From Seriola aureovittata (Eukaryota; Chordata; Actinopteri; Carangiformes; Carangidae): a stretch of DNA of 64,000 nucleotides. Both the position numbers and the translations under genes were made by a program. The stretch spans positions 1,161,303 through 1,225,302 of the forward strand of contig NC_079385.1 of assembly GCF_021018895.1 (NCBI RefSeq). The letters run 5' to 3'. This document shows, one piece after another, positions 21,517-33,080 of the stretch. A model generated the notes under the pieces. It was given only the letters and a program-made list of their open reading frames with translations, was not told the DNA's origin and searched no databases. How positions within the stretch are numbered: the first letter of the stretch is position 1; every line of letters begins with the position of its first letter.

Positions 21517-24500
21517 TATAATCATCATCCCGCAGATATTGCATCACCTCCTCACAATCAGCTGGAAGAAAAGGCAGGGGCCGGCTGAACCAAACGCTCA
21601 ATTCTCCGTAGCTGAGAAAGAAGTGATTATAATGACCGCAAAATGTGTAACTGACATTAACAAACATTAACTTCTGCTGACATGTTCAGTGTGATCCAAC
21701 ATTACAATGCCAGTATTTACTGAGATATATACATCCTTATGCAGTTAGCTAACATGGCTGTTACAGGTGGCTGCTTTCTGTGTTTAGTTTTGGGTCAGAC
21801 TCAGAGAAAAGTGTCTGAAATGATTCAGTAAAACTGTTAAACTGGTGAACTATATGCTGTTTGGTTCTCGTTTCCCTGAATCTCCGCTGTGAAGGCGGTG
21901 AGAGCAACGACCCATAGAGACACACATGGGAACAAACAGGTATTTCTGTTACGAGTAATCAATCGGCGCAATCAGCAATTCCCATTTTTAGTGAATGCAT
22001 CATAAAAATCACTGTTCTGACATCATATATGACAACAACTCCTCCGACCTGAAGAACCGCACAGGTCGTTTTCGTCAACCCTGTGATACGACCCATAGGA
22101 GTGTGTCCTAAAATAGCCCGGTTGTCATGATTACCACAATAAACATGCTGACTGTACCGAGGGTGGTTTATTGATCCCCTACCATGGATACTAACGGTCA
22201 TGGCTTGGGTAGGTTTAGAAAAAGATGGTGATTTGGGTTAGGGTTAATAATTAATAATAAATACTTCCTCAACATTAGACAATCTTTGTTGACATGGTTA
22301 CATTAATAACAATGAACAGTCATGGATAATACAAACAACATTAAACAGCTAGTTTCACATGGGAAACGAACAGCACTCTCCTGTGTCATATTCCTCCATC
22401 CACCACAACCTCCTCCTGATGTAGACTTTATGTCACTGCACTTTTTCTTTGCTCCTGTCATAATTACTACGACCACTGGCAACAAAACCTAGCTATGGGT
22501 CATAAAAACCTGCTGCACAGATGAACTATGGACTCGTTCTTTACAGGAGGACAGTCTCTAAATAACAGGTGAGTAGCCTATAGGTTTGACATGAAGTGAT
22601 GATAAGCTAACGTTAGTTTTGCTGTCAATGTTACATTAATGCAAATTATTTTTTTCACGTTGCTTCAATAATGTGTTTCAGTGTATTGTTAATGACTTAC
22701 ACCTACTCAGTGGAGGTGTACATTTTGAATTTAACTATATAATATAACTCACTCTACATTCAGATTAAGCTACATTTGAATTTACACACAGCCGCTGGCA
22801 TTCAAACCAGTAACCTTTCAGTCAGAGGTTTTTCTAACGTCCTAAACTTTTAGAAAAGCAGCAAAGAGGAGAACTTTAGAGAAGTGAATCTATACTGATT
22901 CATGATTTTTGTGCTGTGGTTTATGATGCCTGTTACATAAGGCCCTGCTGGGAGGTGGTGAATGGACACTGTGAGTGTGCCAGAGGCTAAAAGCACTGAG
23001 CTTCACTGCTGGAGCCAACAAGGCCAAACAAACACACAGAGTAAGGACAGATGCATAATTTGAAGCTGGGTTTCTGTCCAATTCGTATTCAATTCTCAGC
23101 ACCAGTTAGTCACGTCAATAATGATGTGATCATTTAAAATCAGATAGATGACTCACTGTTGCCAAACAGTAATCTGATGGAGGTGTGGATATTTAGGCAT
23201 TTGAGGAATGACTGTCAGTAAAATCTTCAGTGAAACCCAGAGGTCTCACGTTGCCTGAAGGAGCTGTTAACAGACCTTTGTGAGAATTTCACAAGCAGAG
23301 GTTTTAATGGTCTAAGTGATGCTTTTCCACCCTAAAGGAGATTTAACTCTGAGCCAAGCACTGAATCTTCAACGAATATGTTCAGTGTTAACAGGACAAA
23401 ACAGGTCAACAAACCCCTGTGTCCCTCAGGGGCAACAACAGCAACAGCATTAACAGTTCTCTTTCCTGCAGCTTGAGCTGCAACAGGAGCCACGAAGCAG
23501 CGTTATCATCGAGCAGCTGTTGTAGTAAATTCTCAGTAAAATATACTATGCATTATAAATATACTGACTGTTAAACTTATATAATCCAATGGAATAGCTT
23601 TACTCAGAAATGAGGTTGGATTTGTATGTGAACCAGCCTTTAACTGAAGTAGGATTGTTAGAATGGAAGCTGGAGGGAATAAAGTTTAAAAAGATGGTGT
23701 GAAGGGCCCTGAGAGCAATGGTGTTTGAGTAGCAGCCATAGCGAGGCACAGCATGAGGATAGACGAGGGCCTTAGGTTTAGGGTGGTGGAGGGGCTCTTG
23801 GATGCCTGGTCCTACTACACACCTTGGCACAGGAGTCATAGTTAGGGTAGATGAGGGGCTTCTGGACACCTGGGGCTACTATGATGCCCTGGCGTGCCTG
23901 GTTTGGGGAATTCCACACGGGGCTGAACACCATTGATCCCAAGGCGTCCATAGGTTCACTTTAGAAAATAGGTGGAGAATCCACCTAAGGAGGAACTATA
24001 TATGATTCTGCATAGGCACTCCGTCTTCAGTTGCATTGGACTCTGATCATCTCCAGTGACTTCTTTTTTAAATCTTTTTTTGACTCCAGTAAAAGTGCAG
24101 TTTTGTAGAAAGTTAAGTGTTGGTGAAGAGGTCTAGACTTAGTCTCTGGCCCGGACCTGGACCTTTTTTTCCTCCAACACAGCTAACTCTGCAAGGAGAG
24201 GTGAGGAGCTACAGGGACCTCCTCAGAGACACAGAAGCTGCAGAGCCAGACAAGCCTGCAGCTCACTGAGCTTTACAAAGCAGACCTCTGGAAAGGATCC
24301 ATTAAAAAGACCTGAGGAAACCATTCATTGTGCACCTTGAACAGGTAACCATCATCATGAAAGGCAGAGGCCTTACCCATTACACCAGAAACAAATATAT
24401 ATTGACCCAAAAGATAAAATCAAATGAGATGGTCCTTTATAAGTCCCACACTAAATTTACGGCAGCAGCTGGACAGTAGAAGAACTAAACACACTCTTGT

Positions 24501-25185
24501 ATAAGCTATTCCGCCAAACAGCGTTTATTTAACACCTGACTGCACTTACATGGGCACTTTGTCCGGGTCTCGCCAGAGGCTAGGATTGCCACTGCGCACA
24601 CACACACAAGTGCGCTTTTGATTTTACCTGCTGGTGTATTTATTACACAACTCCAACTCCTTGACGATGGTGTCTCACCATAAAAACAAAGAGCACTAAT
24701 GTTGTATTCATTTACATTATTACATTATAGTAAATGTGATATTTGTACAACGCACTCTTGTTTTGTCTGTCCAGTATATATAAATAAAGCTTTGTAAAAG
24801 TGTAAACACACATTCATCACATGAATTTCATAAAGCCCAGAGAATTCTGTGTTCCACTGAACTTGTACTTTTATGTAAAATGATTAAATTGCTTTAAGGC
24901 ATTGTACAGTTTTTGGTATTAAAAAGTAATAAACTTTTTAATGAATACATTAAAGTACATCTATAAAGGTGCTGCATATTAATTTACTAATTATAAGAGT
25001 ATTTACCTGAAGAACACTTCAAGACAGTACATTAAAATGCAAAGTTAGCACACTTTTTTCATATTTAAATTTATCACAAAATTTATAATCTGCTTTAAAT
25101 GCACTTTGCTGTTCTTTAATGTTTTAAGTATCTCATTTTCACTTGTGAAAAGTTGAGGATAAGTTGACTCTAGTTGAAGTGGTGG

Positions 25186-25186
<1 letters not shown>
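21044..25186. other. Intronic DNA, mostly unassigned
   Basis: It holds the (ATC)n tract at 21472-21516. A weak tandem similarity of about 70 bp sits near 23790-23890 (gaggggct-ctggatgcctgg / gaggggcttctggacacctgg). No exon or RNA gene is recognised. Confidence 0.45.
21472..21516 (+). repeat. (ATC)n trinucleotide repeat, 45 bp
   Basis: Uninterrupted ATC units; they produce poly-Ile and poly-Asp open frames that are not genes. Confidence 0.97.

Positions 25187-25238
<52 letters not shown>
25187..25238 (+). repeat. (TG)n microsatellite, 52 bp
   Basis: Uninterrupted TG dinucleotides. Confidence 0.98.
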
Positions 25239-25239
<1 letters not shown>

Positions 25240-25737
25240 TATGAGCACAAATATTTTTATTGTGTTATCATCATCAAACCCCTTATGACCAATCTAGGCC
25301 ACAATTTGTCAGCTGTAACCAGGTGTTACATCATACCCATCATGCACCATGGCCTGGACAAATCCCCATGTCTCCAAATGCATATCAGCACCACAGGACT
25401 TTTCTGTTTGTTGGTCAGTTTCCGGCAGAACAACAACTGTCCTCCCAGTCGATGCCCTTGATGTCGGTGCCTTTCAAATCTGAGTATAAGGACAGTGAGC
25501 TCAGCTTTAACTGTAATACATAATAGAGTGGTCATATGGAAAAATGTAAGTTTCAGTTTCTCTCTGAAAAAGCAAAAGTGGTTGCAACAAAGTGCAGTTA
25601 TAGTAGGCTTCATTCTGATGACTTCCTGTTCCATGTTTGGCTCCTTCAGTTATTTTTACATATGTACATATGTAACCTTTTACATATGATACAGATGTTG
25701 GCACATCCATGACCAAAGTCTCCTAAATGGTATCTGG

Positions 25738-25928
25738 TCTGCACTTTTCTGATCTCCTCAACCACTCAACAGGTTTTACAATGGAAGACACATTCACAAA
25801 CAGCGCTGCATATATATCACATTTCTACCATACATACACCGACGATACCGGCCTGGAAGAACTGGGAATCGAACTACCGGCCTTCCATTAAGTGACTCAG
25901 CTCCACCACCTGAGCTACAACCTACTGC
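25738..25928 (-). mobile_element. tRNA-derived SINE with intact A and B boxes
   Basis: On the minus strand a perfect RNA polymerase III A box (tagctcaggtgg, 25917-25906) is followed 28 bases on by a B box (ggtagttcgattccc, 25878-25864). This is a tRNA-derived SINE head rather than a tRNA gene: no acceptor stem closes and the sequence continues into a SINE body ending aaaagtgcag near 25738. The copy at 39258-39485 ends the same way. Confidence 0.8.
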
Positions 25929-25950
25929 CACTGCAGTGATGATAGTGATC

Positions 25951-26020
25951 ACTTGCGAGTCACTTTGGATAGAAGCATCAGCAGAATGACTAAATGTAAA
26001 TATGTAATGTGTAAATGTGT
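25951..26020 (+). repeat. SINE-tail-like fragment
   Basis: The stretch cactttggatagaagcatca followed by gcagaatgactaaatgtaaa resembles the widespread fish SINE tail 'gctttggataaaagcgtctgc...aaatg'. The head is absent. It lies next to, and in opposite orientation to, the SINE at 25738-25928. Confidence 0.6.
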
Positions 26021-26337
26021 TGTAATGATGCCACCATTAGTATTGTAGCTTTACGTGGGCGCAAACATTTAATTCTGAGAACCTCATTGACAGTGTCACT
26101 CAGATCACAGCGTAAAAAAAGAAAAAAGCATTTAAAATGAAATGTAAATATTATTTACCTATTTCATGTGCACAAATGGATCCACAGAGGTGTAAATGTT
26201 TATGCGAGTTTGCAAATTGCTCTGTGTCTTTGTGGATAAGATTCAACACAACAGAAATAAAACTAGAATCATCACCTCACAGCTGTCTGCCTCAGTCAAC
26301 CAGTCAAATATGGTCACAATCTCTCCTTCCTGAGTTA

Positions 26338-26735
26338 CAGTGTTGAATAATGGCCAGAAGTGTTTTTGCATAACATTATGATGTCACAGTGAAGTTGACC
26401 TTTGACCATTTGGATATAAAATGTAATCACTTAATTTTATCCTTATAGACATTTGTGTTTAATTATGACATAATTAATGTTTGGATTCTTGAGTTATGGC
26501 CAATGTTTTGTGAGGTCACAGTGACCTTTGACCTTTGACCACCAATTTCTAATAAGCTCATCCTTGAGTCAGATAAATGTTTGTGCCAGATAGAGTGAAA
26601 TTCCCTGTTGGTGTTCCTGATATATAATGTTCACAAGAATGTGAGGAGGTAACAGTGACCTTGACATTTGAACTTTGACCACCAAAATCTAATCTGTTCA
26701 TCTTTGAGTCCACTGTGAAGAATCTTCTTTGCTTT
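26338..26735 (+). repeat. Dispersed repeat carrying DR1-like TGACCTTTGACC motifs, copy 1
   Basis: Related copies are at 39066-39660 (interrupted), 45838-45935 and 56690-56888. Shared blocks include gacctttgacc, ggatataaaatgt, attcttgag-tatg, catccttgagtc and ttcctgata. Two overlapping DR1 motifs lie at 26522-26540. Confidence 0.8.
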
Positions 26736-27837
26736 ATAAATCATAAAGTCCAATAAAATCTTCCATAAGACACCTGCATATCTGACTCTTCCTGTCCCAC
26801 AGTAACATTCAACTTGTAACCTGAGACATGTCGACTCCCCCGGGGGACAGTTAGCCTCCCTGTGGCTGCACCACAGAACCTGAGCTCAACATTCAGACTT
26901 TGACCTGGTACATCTGAACGGTGCTGGGAACAGGACAGGAGAGGAGAAACCTCACTGATGTAGCTGCACACTTTGTATTAGACGTGTGTGTACTTGTGCT
27001 GCTGTGCATCTTTACACAAGTAATATGTAGACGCAAAGTGTGTATGTGTGTGCGTATGTCAGTATATCTCAAAGAGAAATGTGGGGGTATAATTATAGCA
27101 CTACAGACAAGATAATGACAAACTGCTCTGACTTTCCCTCAGCGCCATCAAAGTTTCTTTTTCCTCTCATGAGCACTTTCCTCTTTTTCTCTCTGCATGG
27201 TGTGTTTCCCCTCAGGGGGCAGGAATCAGAGAGGAGGAGGAGGAGGAAGAGGAGGAGACGGAGGAGGAGGAAGAGGAGGAGAAGGAAGAAAAACAAGAAA
27301 AAGAGCCATTCACTTTTCACTTATAGGAAACTGTTTCTTTATGTAAAAGCAGAATCTGGAAAAGTTCAAGTTCTCTCTCACATGTGCTGTCCTAACAAAT
27401 GGACTGGTAGTACAGGAAGTGATGTAGCTGTGAAGTAATCAGAAGAAGAACTGGATGTGCAGCACGAGGCTGAGCAGGAAAACAAAAGACACAGAAGCTC
27501 AAAATCCATGGAGAACATGACATAACATAAAATAGTTGCGATGGAAAGAATATTCTAGACCTTGGAAACAATAGTTGACACAACTGTCTCACCACATAGT
27601 CTGTTCAGCAGCTGGTCTGAAGTTGAAATTCAAGGTCAAGAATAAATAAAAGCTAGTGTAATTATTATTTTTGAATGCCTTGTTTAGTCTTGATCAGAGT
27701 TTTATTGTATTATCTGATTACATGTCGTCATGACGTCAAAAGTCTCTGAAGTCATGATCATAAGTTTAAATCACAACCTAATCAAATATTTGGTGTGATC
27801 ATTGTGTAATTCTGACATTGTTGGGACAATCTATTTT
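26736..27837. other. Intronic DNA with a purine tract
   Basis: The purine-only run at 27228-27303 gives the Arg/Lys-rich open frame here; nothing else is recognised. Confidence 0.5.
27228..27303 (+). repeat. Polypurine tract (GGA/GAA-rich)
   Basis: Nearly pure purines in GGA and GAA triplets with two C interruptions; a candidate for triplex (H-DNA) structure. Confidence 0.9.
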
Positions 27838-28300
27838 TTCCTCTTCTTCTGTGTTTTATTTGAAGTGTTGATTCATAAGAAGATATATTTTTAAGAATTT
27901 CTGGTTTTAAGAACCAAAAACCATCTCAGTGCAGTTTTACATCTCTTCTCTCAGGCTTCTCTCTGGAGCTCTAGTAACAACAGGTCAGTGAGCCAATCAG
28001 AAGAGAGTGATCCTTTACAATGCAGCAGATTTCAGGCAAACACTCAGAGAAACCAAATCTTGCAAGGTTGGATGGTGGGTCCAGGTGGGCGGGGCTTTGG
28101 GCATGGTCGTGGGCAGTGACTGTCTTGTTGTGACATCACAAAGTTCTGACAGCTGGTTTTAATGCTCAGTTTCTGAATACAGGCTGTGTGCATTTCTCTG
28201 TGGACTGAAGCTTTGATACTTTCACAGTATTAATACAGAACCTAGACCTGATCTATAATCAAACAACACATGGACATCTACCTTTATACTATATGAACAC
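27838..28300 (+). mobile_element. Nonautonomous repeat, 'ttaaaggtcc' family, copy B
   Basis: It is collinear with copy A (13985-14412), but has a longer segment before the shared acacatggacatctaccttta end. Confidence 0.75.
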
Positions 28301-30504
28301 TATAAGAAATAATGTTGAACTAACTTTTCATATCTTTAACTCAACTTTTAAAATTTTAGTTTAGTTAAGGCTGGTGGGAAACTTTCAAAGCTGAATGAAC
28401 TTAAATGATTTAACACTATGTCGTTTAATTACACTGTTTTGTGTGTAAATTTAAATTTTCTGTTAACTCTGTTACTGATGCTGAAGCATTTCCTCTGTGT
28501 TTGTTTTAAACCACAGAGAACAGCTTCTCCTGGAGAGTGAAAAACAGCACATTTTTAGAAAAACACGAACATAAAATCCAGTGTGGGTGGTCATAATTCT
28601 TTCATAATTTCAATAAAACACACCTGTAATGTCAAGATCAAGACATAATTCTCCTTTGATCATATTGAAAGTAAAAATCTTGTTTATGCATGTTCTCTGT
28701 GGCCGTCTGTGATGCACATTCTCTTCTCTCTTCACAGTTTATCCTCTCAGAGAAAAACAGAGCATCATCTCCTCTGAATCCCTTTGTCTCTCTCCTTTCA
28801 CCTCCTTTCTTCAGCTCTGCTCATAAGCAGCCTCCAGAGATAGACAGAGACAAAAGGAGTAAAGCCTCCTATAAAACCCTTTGTCTTTAAACCCAGAATG
28901 ACTTATCCACACACACAGACACACACACACACACACATACACGGTGTACGGCTGTACTGTGGTCTGATGGTTTTACAGCAGAGCAGCGCTCAGACAGCTG
29001 CTTTGGCTGCTTTGCTGTGGGTGAAAGGTGTGACAGTTCTTTCAAGTCCATGCCAGTCTCTGCTGCTGTGTTCCTGCATAATCTGGCCCTGGGTGCCCCC
29101 AGAGAGGAAGTGTGAGAAAACACACACGCACACACACACATGCACACACACCCGACTAATGTGAAGACTGTGTAGCGTTAGCAGATATCTGCAGCCGGTG
29201 AAACATCAGGTATCTATTTGAACAGACACTCTCTTCACTGAATACACTCATTTCTGAAAATCTCACCACACGTTTATTTGAAACTGTGCAATCGGGACTG
29301 ATGACTTCTTCATTTCTCTCAAATTTTCATCTGGAGAAATTTCAACCTTTTCCTGGATGAACACAGTTGACACGATCCAACCTGGGCCTGAAGTCACAGT
29401 CTCTAAATTCCCCAGGTTTCCTCCTTTTCACGCCTGATGATCAGGAGCTGTTGGTATCGACTGACAGAAGAATACTATGGATGTCAGGGGACAAAATGTG
29501 TTTTGTCCACAGGGATGTGGAAGTAGAACCTCACATTGAAATGACCCAGTAAAGTTGCTTCAGCATCGGCCCAGTCCTGCGGATGCCTCCTCCCTGGGAC
29601 AGAACCAGAACACTTGGAATCCCAACTATTACTGCCTGTTGCCATGGCAACCCAAACCCAGATACGCAGTGGAAGGAACATCACATTGTGATTGGGGAAC
29701 TCAGGGACCGGTAATTTACCAAAATAATCCCCTGTAAGAGTTTCCAGACCTGGAGCCCCTTTCAGCAGGGAAACACTTTCATATGACAGTTGAACAAGCA
29801 ATTCATATGAAGTAGCCGAGTTGTCATGGCGATGTCGATGTAAGTCCATACCCTCCTTCCCAGCAAATGCAGCGGAGGAGTGAGGATGTGAGGGGACACA
29901 GGGGGCAATAGCTGACCCCGACCTTCTTCAGTGCATGAATAACAACATGCACGGCTGTAGTCTTTCATGTCCTCCGATCACATGTCAATCATGGCAGGCA
30001 TTTTAAAAATGAGTGTCTCCTCTTTGTTTCAGCCTGTCTGTAGACTAGACGACTGCTACGGTTTGTGTTTAATCTTGTTTTATTGCTCTGGATGTTTTGT
30101 GGGTGTAGTTATTCCTTAAAGGTCTCTCGGTTCACAAGTTAAACTCAGCTGAGAATGTTTTCAGGCTCATCACTCTCCACTGTCTCCTCGCAAATAAAGA
30201 CACAAAATGTCCAGAAGAAAGTTCCTGTCTGACCTCGGTGGGAGCTGAAACAATCTCACAACTGTTCAGTAGCTGTTCTTTTCATCATGTCACACAATCT
30301 TGTCAACTGTTGTTTCCAAGGTCGAGAATGAAGAGTTAGAAATGAGAAAGTGTCTCCTGATCTGCTACTTTCATCATTATGCGTTTGTTTAAACAACAAC
30401 ACTTAAGGAAAGATGGTGATCATGGTTAAAAGAAACAACTCTGACTATAAGATGGACAGGAGACGTTACAGGATGCTTTCTATGCACAATAACCTCCAGT
30501 CCAT
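28301..30504. other. Intronic DNA with short CA repeats
   Basis: Short (CA)n tracts occur at 28912-28942 and 29121-29152. The open frame at 29484-29849 lacks family features and is not called. Confidence 0.45.
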
Positions 30505-30716
30505 ATGTTGAAGTGTCTTTGGGCAAGATACTGAATCCCAAATTGCCCCCGATCGATGTACCATCAGTGTGTGAGTTTGTGGGGTAGAGCTGCGCCGTTT
30601 GTATAGCAAGCACTGTCTGAATGGGTGTGAGAGGGTGAATGAGTGTAAAGCGCCTTGAGTGGTCGTTAAGACTAGAAAAGCTTTATGTAAATGCAATCCA
30701 TTTTCCATTCCTTACA
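30505..30716 (+). mobile_element. SINE copy, 5' truncated, plus strand
   Basis: It contains gtctttgggcaagatactga, ccatcagtgtgtgag, tgtaaagcgccttgagtggt and actagaaaagctttatgtaa, the body and tail of the SINE seen at 17635-17895. The tRNA-like head is not seen. Confidence 0.65.
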
Positions 30717-31269
30717 ATGGTTTGTTGTGCAGCTTCATCCCACTTCATACAACAGACCTACACTCATTTAAAGACCAGGAGAGGGTCGTGTCAGGAAACG
30801 TAAACATGGGGAAGACTGAATGTAGTTTTCTAGGAAGGCAGATATGGGAACCACAGTGAGATGTGCAGCCTGCTCCACAGAGCTGATCACCACACACAGA
30901 TCTCGATCTCTCTCCTTCTCTCTCTCTCTCTCTCACCCTCGCCTTCGGGGCCCAACAACCACCGGGAATCTTCCTGTGACTCCTGGTTAACCACTCGATG
31001 CCTGGTATTCGCTGTTGTTAGTGATTCCCAGTAGTGCAGCTGCTGATCAGACTGAACCCCCCCCCCGATCTTCAGATTAACTGTGGTGCATGCATACATA
31101 CCACTGTCCATGTGCAAGATATGTTTACTATGGTTCAGATGACTGAGGGGGCAGATGGACTGGTGTTATGCCGAGTTTTGCACCACAACAATTCAGGTCT
31201 CGTGCTGAGTGATAGTAACTATGGTAACAGCATGATAAGACCTGCTCCACTGTAGTCAGCCAGCTTCAG

Positions 31270-31545
31270 TTTGCCATTCGCTTAGTGATAGTCCCGCAGC
31301 CTCGTACCAACGACCGAATCACAGCCGTGCTGATATTCGGTACAGCATCACTCACTCCAGTGTGACTGTTTTTACTCAACAGTTGTACGAGCGCCATGTT
31401 AGTGAACAGTAGACAACAACAGATTATGATTTGTTTTTATTTTATAATTTTTTTGGTAATGCTAACACAAATAGTTCTACAACTGCACTGTACTGTTGCT
31501 AAGCAACACATAAACATTTTCCTGACCTGTACACAAGCTTGTGCT
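31270..31545 (+). repeat. Dispersed repeat with X-box-like palindrome, copy 1
   Basis: It matches the complement of 44360-44598 in several blocks (aacacaaatagttc, acaacagatta, gttgctaagcaac, ataaac-tttcctgacc). The palindrome gttgctaagcaac is at 31495-31507. Confidence 0.7.
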
Positions 31546-32917
31546 GAAGTATTCAGGTGCTTTACTTTCATCCACTTCTGACGACCACACATCATTTAAT
31601 TCAAATGTTATTTCTGGATATATATCTATGATATATCTAAGATAGATAACGATTGTTAATGTGACGCTAATTAACGGTTAGTTAAAAGTCCCAGTGCTGT
31701 TGTCCTCTATATCAGCACTCATGGAATGCCTGTCGTCTTGGAGCTAACTGTTGTATAATTTGAAATAAATAAATAAACATTATAAAAACCCTTTCGTCCC
31801 GGGGAAGATCTCTGTTTGTCCCAAACACCATTTTCCATCTCATCCTCTAAAACACAGGTAAACAGTACATCTGAACACATGAACACATTCTTCCATTACA
31901 GTGACACTGCACCAGTCCTCACATTAGCCGTGAGTCAGTCACCAGCCTCAGCTCTGGTGTCTCAGCAATGAACACTGATCCAGGCTGTGGATAGGTAATA
32001 ATGGAGTCTACATGGCTCCGTGAGCCAGTCTGTGATTACTGCGAGGAAGAGACAAATATTTGCATAAGGAGGAAAGATTATGACTGTTTCATTCTCTGTA
32101 GTTAGATGATATCTGACTGTGTGAGGCCACATCACTTCATTCACTTTGGATGTTACTTGCATTTTGCAAATCAGCTCATTCTGATGTTAAAGAAACGAGA
32201 GAATCTCTGTCACTGCTCCCTGCCTACTGGACCCTGAGGCCAGAGGTTAAGACGCCTTGACTGGACAATGTCAAAGAGACTTATATTTAGTTTGGAAAAC
32301 ACTGAATATCAGCTGGTTTAAAGCTGATATTCCTTTTTCACCCTGACGTATTAAAACCAGAGGAGAACCTATAAAAACCTACATTTTTGACTTCATATAC
32401 TCAGATCTCATTATGCAGATTATGAGCTAGTGATTTTGTCAACAAATGAGCATTAATAGCATTGTAGAGTAGAATGTGTTGAGTGTGCATGAACAACCAG
32501 TTTACCTTATCCAGACAATCCAGATACACATGTGTCAGTTAAAGGGGCTGAAATCATTTACTCTAGTTGTGGGTGTGTGTGTGCTAATTCAGCATACACT
32601 ATATTCATGCTCAAGTCACAATAAGAAAGAGAAGTTTATATCGTGTCTCCAGTTGATTTAAAAATTCTACATGGTGATGAAAGAAATATTCTCTTCTGTA
32701 TTTGAACATTTGCCTCACATACAAGGCTAACTTCTCCTGGTAGACATGTTTTATTCAGTATTAGTTACTCTTGTTTGATTGTATGACAGACAGATTAATC
32801 CTGAATCACTTGCTTCAAGCCTGAAATAAAAAGCTCATTCACAGCTCAGTACTTGACAGTTTGCACTTTTTGCCACAATTTTAAATTAAAGCTCAGAGAA
32901 AATGACTTTGCCATGTT
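31546..32917. other. Intronic DNA, nothing recognised
   Basis: No repeats, exons or RNA genes were recognised by eye. Confidence 0.4.
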
Positions 32918-33078
32918 TGAATACTTATGTCGGTGTGATAGTTCTGTTTTTCCCTTTTTAATAAATTAGCAAAAAATCTAAAATTCGGTTTTTGTTCTAG
33001 CATTATGAGCGTAGATTTTTATTTCAGCATAAAACTGCAACTTAACAAAATGTGTCTGAATACTTTTTGAATGCACTG
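32918..33078 (+). mobile_element. Tc1-like element remnant (one end)
   Basis: The segment gaatacttatgtc ... tttttaataaattagcaaaa ... cttaacaaaatgtgtctgaa ... tactttttgaatgcactg, followed by TA at 33079-33080, has the layout of a fish Tc1-like 3' end and inverted repeat. The opposite end and the transposase are absent. Confidence 0.65.
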
Positions 33079-33080
33079 TA

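Noticed and set aside
22205..22250. Telomere-like gggttagggtt
   Set aside because: There is only about one and a half units, so it is no evidence for an interstitial telomere array.
25864..25917. tRNA gene on the minus strand
   Set aside because: A and B boxes are present but no acceptor stem closes and the sequence runs into a SINE body shared with other copies.
29484..29849. 121-residue minus-strand open frame
   Set aside because: No family features were seen; it is probably chance in intronic DNA.
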